Made by a program: the position numbers and the translations under genes. Below, one piece after another: positions 48,301 through 57,300 of a DNA stretch of 64,000 nt. Numbering within the stretch: the first letter of the stretch is position 1; each line of letters opens with the position of its first letter. The DNA lies in assembly GCF_000237925.1 (NCBI RefSeq), contig NC_031502.1, positions 26,169,951 through 26,233,950 of the forward strand. The letters run 5' to 3'. The stretch is from Schistosoma mansoni (lineage: Eukaryota; Platyhelminthes; Trematoda; Strigeidida; Schistosomatidae). Under the pieces are notes generated by a model. It worked only from the letters and a program-made list of their open reading frames with translations. It had not been told where the DNA came from and ran no database searches.

Positions 48301-51300
48301 TGGTGATCATGAGACAGAACCTTTGATTGTGGAATTTTCGCTCTCATGAGTAAAGATAATATTCACCCTTGATTTACATCATCTGATTTTAATTCGAACA
48401 GTTGGCCTTTGGAAACGATTTTGTCGGTGTTTTATTGGAATATGTAGAGGGTTTTTTGGAGATCGTGAACAAGACTGGCACAGAGTCCTTGAATAAGGGG
48501 ACTTGAGATAAGCTATTCGACTTGAAAGGAGAGTGAATTTTCAGTGCTTCACTAGTCTTGAATACGGATCCCATACAAACAGCAGATGTCAATAATGATG
48601 TTTTCCAAAGACATAGATGAACTTATCTGTTGTTTAATTTGCATGAGTGTGAGAACGTCGAAGGAGCCCAGATTGAATGGAACATAAAGTTTTAGGAAGG
48701 CTGATTCAGAATCCGTATTTAGTGGTATCGTTCAAACATTTCAACAGTCAATTTGTAGTTATAGCGAAGTGAACTGTTACAAAACAAATGGATGACAATA
48801 CTATTTTATGTTACACTATTCTATAAAAGTAGTCTATGACTATCATAAACATTTGGCACAAATATCTGAGAACAAGAATTTATTACTTCATTAAATTAAG
48901 TAGTAAAGTAACATGACAAGAAATGTTAGGGAAGAATGGAAAGATCTGTCAAGTAATACTTATGAATAAATTAAATAGGATAATATTGTTTACTTAGTTG
49001 CAATATTCATGAAAAAAAGGGAAAATAGTAAATAATTTAAAATGCTTTAAACAATGATAAAGTAAAACTGTGCATTTGGAAAAGGGTGTTTAGGTTATTT
49101 GAGAATCTGTGGTGGATCAGCAATGAAATTTCTTTTCATAAATACGCAGCATTACGTCGCTCAATATATATATATATTACAAAACAAAGCAATAAGGAAT
49201 GAATAGAGCATATCATTTTGATGAGATTCATATATATATTGCAAGCTTTATAGGTTACGTGGATTAGTAAAAGTCAAATATGTGTTTGATGTATTAACAT
49301 AATTTTTTTACTTATTAACAAACAAGGGCTAAAATTAGTCCGAAGATGAATGAACTGGGGAGTCTTCTCGATCACTTAACTCTCTACTATTAAGCTGAGC
49401 ATCAACCAAACCACATTATGAGTGTCAGCTTACCAGACATGTGCTAAACACATAACTAACATTCTCAGATTTTCACTGAAGTAATTCAAATGGACCCTGA
49501 AACTTACCAACACCTTTTTCTGACAAAATTACGTCATCTGTTTACCTTAGGTCGATCAGAGGATCTGCCCGTAAGAGATTTATTTCTGAGAAGTAAAACG
49601 AAAATAGCAGTACATTTAGAGCAAATCCAATAGAGCTATTAACAGCGAAATTGGACAAAAACTGGAAAGATGGACTGTCAAAAAAACCACTTAAAACAGT
49701 TAATTTAGATAGCAGGATATAGTATCGGTCGATATAAGCACGTGATCGAGTAAAAAGTCGACAGCAGGATGATGTAAATCCTTAATGAATATACGGCTAA
49801 GCTAACAACGATGAAAGAGCACCCAAATGAACAAGATACGGATTTCAAGGTAATTGATGACATGACATTTATAATTACGAAATGAAATGAGAATAATAAA
49901 AAATAGTTGTTATACAATGTTGACCGTCAACAAGAATATTGTTTCTATTTACAAAGTCTGTACATGTTTATTCGAACACGTTTGATAAGCACTTAGTACG
50001 ACTAAGATTTTATGGTGAAAATACATCAAAAAAGGTAATATTAGAGCAAAATTATGCTTTTAAAACGACAAATTATATCCTCACTACTGCATAGAAAACT
50101 TAGCAACAATAAAATTAAAAAAACCGAGTTGTGTTAAACAGAAGTGTCACACTTCAGTGATAAATACAATACAACGTAAATATGAGGGTATCCTAATAAA
50201 TATATCTATACACATCACTTAAAGCTTTAAAACGAAGATGAAACGGTAATAACATTGATTATTTTTACAATAACAAGCAGTCAGCCAGTTATATACAAAA
50301 TGGAACCTGGAACATACGTGCATCGGTACACGTTGAGACATAACTTCGGCAGAGCGAGATATCACAGTAGTTGAAAACATTAAAGAGAGAGAGACAATAT
50401 CATCCCGTCAAAAAGACAAAATCCATGAATTTAAAAAAATTTAAAGACTAGTTAAAATTCTTAGAGTCGGAGGGAAGAAAAAGAGCAAATACATCTGCTC
50501 AGTAAAAAACGATTCCAGGCTATGTCACCTAACGTATGTAATGCTCTTTATCTGATACCACGGTCGTTCACTAAGTTGTCTCGAAGAGCGCGAGCAACGC
50601 TTCGAAGACAACCTCTACTGATTACTACAATGGCTGATGATACTTCTAAGGCAAGTGAAGTGGTAGAAGCACTCGACCACTTCACTGTCTATCATCAGTT
50701 TAAGTATTGGTCCAGACCAGTCATTAAGCAACATATTGAATTTAGAGGGAACAAATTACAAACCAAACATGTTTACACTGTTGCTCAAGACAATCAGAAG
50801 ACTGTATTTTCTCAGAGTTTCCATGATAACAGAGCTGTGTTACCTAAGTGTTCTGAAGTCAGCAAATGATAATCCCAGTAAGAAATCGATTCCTGAAACG
50901 TTACACGATGATAGCATTATCACTAGACGAATGTGTATGACGAGGTTAGACAAAAATAGGGACACTGGAAAACTCTTACAAACGCCAATAAATGTTAGCA
51001 CTTCCAATGACGGTTTGTCATAACCTCTGATCTAACCAGTAGTATTCGAGTACATAGTCTGCACAAGACCGCTGTACCGTGGTGCGCTTTTAATTGATGG
51101 GCACTCCCATAAAATTTCTCAACCAACAGAATAGAACGCTGCTTTGGGGTTGAGAAATATAACTGTGGTTAGGAATCGGTAGGTAAGTCTGTGTTCCAGA
51201 ACTTGATGAGGAGTGAATATTTGGTGTACGCAACTACTCCAACTACTAATGTAGTGAACAAGAAGACAAGTGAGGCAATCTAATGTATTTGACACGAAAT

Positions 51301-54300
51301 TACAGAATATCTCACTAGAATATGACAACGGTTAATTTGTAAACTGTCAATCAATTGTCTCAATCTTCACTGTTCCTTCTGTAAACACCAGTCTATCGTC
51401 TCCTATTTTATTGTTTATAGATTTCCATACCAATGGCGTTTTGTTCCCGTTCTTTCTTTATCAATCTTCTACTGAAATACATTAAATGCTCGACCATCGT
51501 TATATACTACTTATGTGGATATAAGTAACCCGCACTGTACTAAGACTAGACCTTCATAATTAAGAACTTTCTAGACTTTTACATCTGGACCTGCTGCTTT
51601 ACTCCACTTTACATAAGCCACAGATTTTAAACTTTATTACTACTCAGAGGACTTGTGTTGACATTCCATTGAATTCGCTTGGTAACAGTTAAAAACTGGA
51701 TGGTAGTTGAAGACCAGTTAACGTGTTTTCCAAAGTGTTTTACACTTCATTTTTGTCTACTGGGTTGAGAGTGGATTATTGTCCTATCTCTGTCAGAAAT
51801 ATGCTAACTAACATATAACCTTTTTATTATTTACCTACTTGCTATGCCTGAAAGTCGTCTGTTATTGTCCATCGCGCTGCTTTTATCATGTCTTTTGCTT
51901 TCACTGCCTAATACTGGTTACGATAATTCCATAGACATGTCAGTTTATGTCTATGTTATCTTTGCTCTTCATTGTGCTCCAAACCTGATAGGACGAGTTT
52001 TTTGGCATCTATCAATCCAGCAGATAGTACCGAAGTCCATCAATATTTCCAAATCTTTCGGTTCAAATCACTGGTAGACATTACTGCTGTTTTCACAGAT
52101 CTCTGGATATTGTGCCAGTCTACATTGTGATAATAATTTCTTTCATGATTGGCTAATTGCTTCTCTAGTTTTACCTGGAGTAGATTTTTGACTTCTTTGT
52201 CGAAAAGCTGAACACTAATAAGTTTTCATTTTGCAGCTTTCCTGAGTTCAGTAAAACCCAGGGGAGTGGGTTCAGAGTGAAAACATCTGCTCCAAAATGA
52301 ACGACAGTCTTCTATCAATCTTTTCCGACGATAGTCAATCACAATATGGTCTATTTGCATCCATCGATCAGTCGATTTTGAGACTTAGGATGTATCGTTT
52401 TATGCTCAGAATAAAGCCTACTAAGATCAAATAGTTATCTGATCATAGTTGGAGCAGACAGTTGTCGTTGTCTGTGTGATGAGCTAAAAATACTAATATA
52501 AGAACTACCCGTTTTTCAGTTCCGTCTAGACTACCTATCTAACTGACGAACTCCTCTAGGATTGCGCTCAACCCTTCAGTTTTCTAAGAACAGCAGAAAG
52601 TTTTATACAAAATTCATATTTCGCTTCCTCTTGAGTGCAGTTATTAGGAATGTAGGCAGAGAAAACGAGGTAACACCAAATATATCTAGCTTTCTGTGCT
52701 ATTAATATCTCTTTTAGTCAGACGGCGTATAAGAGACTATCTATTGAGAAACAGTTCAGCTGAGTCTATTCTACTTTTGAATAAAGTGGGATGCTTACGC
52801 CAGCGAGATCACAGGAAGTAAAAATCACGTCCCGAAGTACACAGAGGGTAAGCCACTCTGGTTCTCTATTTTGACTAAGTGACGTCCAGTGAATGACCAC
52901 ACTTGGATTCCACAGGCATGTTTTGAAGCCACAGCACAGATCGATAGCATGAGATTCTGCAGTCCCACTTGAAGAAGCCTGCTGTTCGATTTGATAAACG
53001 GTTAGAACACTGAAAGCTCCAACATGTAGTTTAAAGTACAGTTCATAAAATCGACTTGTTAGCATCAGTGACGCGTGGCGATAAAGTCATAGAAGAAAAA
53101 CTGGTAATGGGGACTGAAGAAATATTAAAAAGTGACGAAATTCGGATCATGAAAGAGATGGTCTCGAATTCTTTTAAAGATATAAGGGCATTTGTCACAT
53201 TCGGGCTGTGCACAATATAAGGATACTTTTTCTTGAGGGACCTGAAAAAGAAACTGAACTAACAGTGACCACAGAGTCCAAAGGACAACAGTTTGAGGTT
53301 GGTCGTAAACAAATTTTATGCAAGTTTCTGATGTATTGGCCCCGTACTTTAAAAGCGTTACTGACGGAGACGAAGATCTGTCGGGTAAGGTGAAATATAG
53401 GACCTTTGGGAGTGACCGTTTATAACCCCTTGCTTCAATTTTAAAAGGCAGCATCGCCATACTGTTTATTTGAAATAAAAACTTTACTCTTGTCATACTT
53501 CTGTACAGTGAGTAGTACGACTTCGTCCTCGAAATTGAAGCTGATGCCTTTAGTATCTAACTAACCCACCTAGCATGATAGGACCTAAAGGAACAAGTGT
53601 TCCAATTAAGTTATCATAATAAACAAGCTAAACCACGACGTCATTGTATCAGCTACGACCAGTAACTGAAAGATGACATGGGGTTAAAAAGGCCTGATTC
53701 ATTCTAAACAAGGATAAAACAATGAATTACCTGAATCGTAAATCCATTTTTTAGAAAAGAACCAGGTGATTGCAACCAAACTTCTGTAAATCCACCTTGT
53801 ACATTTTTCTTTACCCAAATCGATTTAAATTTATAAACATCTGTTTGTCGATTGCTACGTCTTGAATTTGTTTGCGGCATGCTTGAACTATCGAGATTGG
53901 ACCCAGATGTAGAACTCAAATTATTACATGAACTTTGATTAGGCTAGACATAAAAAATCCAGAGTCGATGAAATGGAAACAAGATTTAATTTTTTTTCGG
54001 AGGATGAGATGAATAAACTGAGAATATGTGTTGACTAATATAACTCAGTTTACTGGATGGAACTATGCTTTTCCAAGTTTACAATCATCTCGTTTAATGT
54101 ACCATTAATGTTACTACTATTATTAAGATTGTTTTGTATATTATTTGAATGTTAAAATAACGTAAAGAATGGTGATCAACCAATCAATCGAAACGATATA
54201 CAATACGCTCGAGTGAGAGCTGGTCGTGAATGATAGCCTACTGCATGATAATAATTGCGGATATAGAAAACTGAAAAAAAGATCTTGATAAAAACTTAAA

Positions 54301-57300
54301 AACGTCTACAGCCCTATACTGATAATTATCATGTGCTCATTAGTGACTAGCTTCGAGAGGTAGTTATCGGAGTTCAACTGTGTCAGGTGTTAGACAGTTG
54401 TTACCAACGAAAGACAATGGAAGATGGTCGTGCAACATCATTGATTGATTGGAGTTAAACACTAATATCGTTGGATGCCAGCTAAGTGGTGTAGAGATTA
54501 GGCATTCACCGGAGATACCGAAGGTCTTGTGTCCGAGTGCCGTGTGAGATCGTGCATGTGCACTTATGAGGAGTCCAACACTAGGATAAAACGACCCCCC
54601 AATGCTTTCAGGTTTTCAATGGCTGCCTAACATTAATAGGTACATGATCTCAACAAAGAATATGGTCCCGCGAGAAATTTTAATTTACATCATGTCACTT
54701 AGACCGCAACATTGTATTAAAGTTTACTTTTACAAACGGTAGTCAGAAATAAAAGAGGGATGTTGATTCATTTAACGAAAGTGTTGTATATAATCAAGTA
54801 CTGAATACAATGGTTTATAACAGTTGGAGAGGTGTTGCATCACTTAAAAAAGTAATTAAAGACTAATAAATATTTTGAAGTATTGAATGAGTTGACGCTA
54901 ACAAGAAATGATAGTATTTTTGCAAGAAATGAAATAGGTAATTATGTACATTGAGAATGTGTTCGATGATTGAGCTGTTAACTTGGATACCGTTTTAAAC
55001 AAAAATGGAGAGTAGTGCACGGATTTGCGTTTGATAAGAGCATGCTTTGAACAGTCTATATTGCCAGATTCATAATAACAAGTAAGCCAATAGATACACA
55101 GTGGGATGGCTCAAAATGCCAATTCATACTTGACACATCTAAAAATGAGGTGTTTACTAGAGGAAACAATTTGGAACTCCACTCAGTAGGTTTAGCTTAG
55201 AGATCTTGATAACCTGTTGTGCAATATTTCTGCTGTAGCATCCCTTTGAATTTGGCGTTCATAAATAAAATTTTTAAAACTGTGAATTTACTTTCAGCTA
55301 ACGTCTCGGCTTTAGATTACTATCAATAAACCTGTGGAGAACCATAGAACTAGGAATGTTTTATAGATTTTATCGAATTCAAAATTGACCGCGTCATTAG
55401 TCTAGTTCTCAAAGATAAAGACTGGATTAGGTTTCACTTCCTATTCCATGACTTAGCATATCAACTACATTTTATCGGTTATAAAAAATACAGTCAGATC
55501 TGTATCAATAAAGAGATAATATACTTTGAAGAATAAAGTGCAATAATGTTTTATTTCACAGGCTTTCACTAATGATGGGGAATTTAAGGTATCTTAAGTC
55601 CATTTACAAATCTACAATTGCAAACCACGTACATTATGAGAGCAAAGAGACAGAATTACATTCACTCTTTTAAATACGTTTTAGAGTCAGAAATTAAAAG
55701 ATTTTCAATCGATTACATGTGCAATTTCAACTCTTTACTGACTCTAAAATGATGGACAAAATACTTCAATCTCCTTTGTTTTGTTTAGTTCATTCATACC
55801 AAACAGATCAAGTCTAATGTTTGTGAGTATAAAACGATAGTGTTCAAATTACCTCAATAGTTTATCCATCCTTGCGTTTTTAATTTAGATCAGTTACAAA
55901 TACTGCATATAAGATTCATTTGTATACAACTTAAGATTTAGAATATTCATAAAACATGTGTTCAAACAAGTGTAATGTTTTAATTGTGAAAGATATTTAC
56001 ATTCGAAATAATCATCTATTGCAAAAATAAAGTTGGTGTGTTGTGTGGGATAATATTTTAATAAAAATTTTACTGTCCAACCACGTTTATTTTCTACCCT
56101 TAAACAAACTCTTGTCTTTTATAATAAATATTACGGAGATAAAAAACGAATTCTAATAGATTAAACGTAAGTTAGTTTCAAAATCATTTTTTAAAAGCTA
56201 CTAGACATTAATGTCTGTAATAAATTCAAATCATAATAATTCATGTAAGTTAACTAACTTGTTCAGATCGATGAAATGGTAAGTTATTCATTTGACTTTC
56301 AAAAGTTGTTTCATTTAATGGACTAGCCGGAGGTACAATAAATATCTTGGTGCCTTGTTGAAGAATATCTGTATATTAAAAAGAAAATTGAGAACTTTAA
56401 TGTCAAAAGAAGAGTGAAATACTTAATAAATAATAGAATTCATTAACTCGGCCAATAAATATTTGTGTACTCGGGTTTGTTTATGTGACAACTAGCGATA
56501 TATTGCAGCAGAACAGTTCTCGAACCTATAAAAAAAATAATTGAAAGCCACGATTTGACCACTAAGCCATGAATTTACTTGGAAATGTTGGCAATAGTGT
56601 TTGTGTATCTACCAAAACTGTTTATTCAATTTTACTTAGTCCACACTGTTGGCTAACATAATAAATTGTAAAACAATCACATCAATCACACGTAATTAAT
56701 AGCCAGATGGGGATGATTTAAGCTATGGATGTTGGTTTTCAATGCTATATTGTGTTGAAAACATCAGCAGTGAAGCCTGGATGGTTAATATAGGTTATCT
56801 ACCACAACTATCCTATGCTTCTGTTTAACCTTATGAACAGTGTTGATGAAAAATACTACAAAGATTCTTAAACAGAACGGCTCTTCAAAATATTTTCTCG
56901 ATAAGAACGGATGGAAGTATCTGCCTTGAAGAAGGGGCTATTCAACTAACTTTTTAAGCACAAATCAAGGGATCGATTATCAACTGACAGCTTTTCAACT
57001 GTAAACTGTTCTCAGTTCCAAATAATGGCAACGTTCAAAACTTACTTTTTGCATTCATTTCGTGAGATACAGTGAACTACTGTGTAGGTGTGACTAATCA
57101 ACGTTCAAATTAATATTTTACCTAATGCTAGAACATTATAAAGAAATTATACGAGATACGAAAAGTAGAGAACTACATACTTGGTGGTGATTTAACACTC
57201 ATTGAATAATCTCCGTCAATATGTATGGTATGATCCTGATTTACTTGTACATCATCAACAATAACAGAAGACTGATTGAGATAGATCTTTCCATTGATAT

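Noticed and set aside
50522-51023. 115-aa and 95-aa plus-strand frames as a conserved gene because they recur at 60.9-61.4 kb
   Set aside because: The identity comes from the inverted repeat. The real coding remnant is the RTE reverse transcriptase on the opposite strand.
53125-53496. 123-aa minus-strand frame beside the CDYL exon at 53.7 kb as an extra exon
   Set aside because: The CDYL join from 53731 to 43254 is already in frame and matches the family, and this frame has no similarity.
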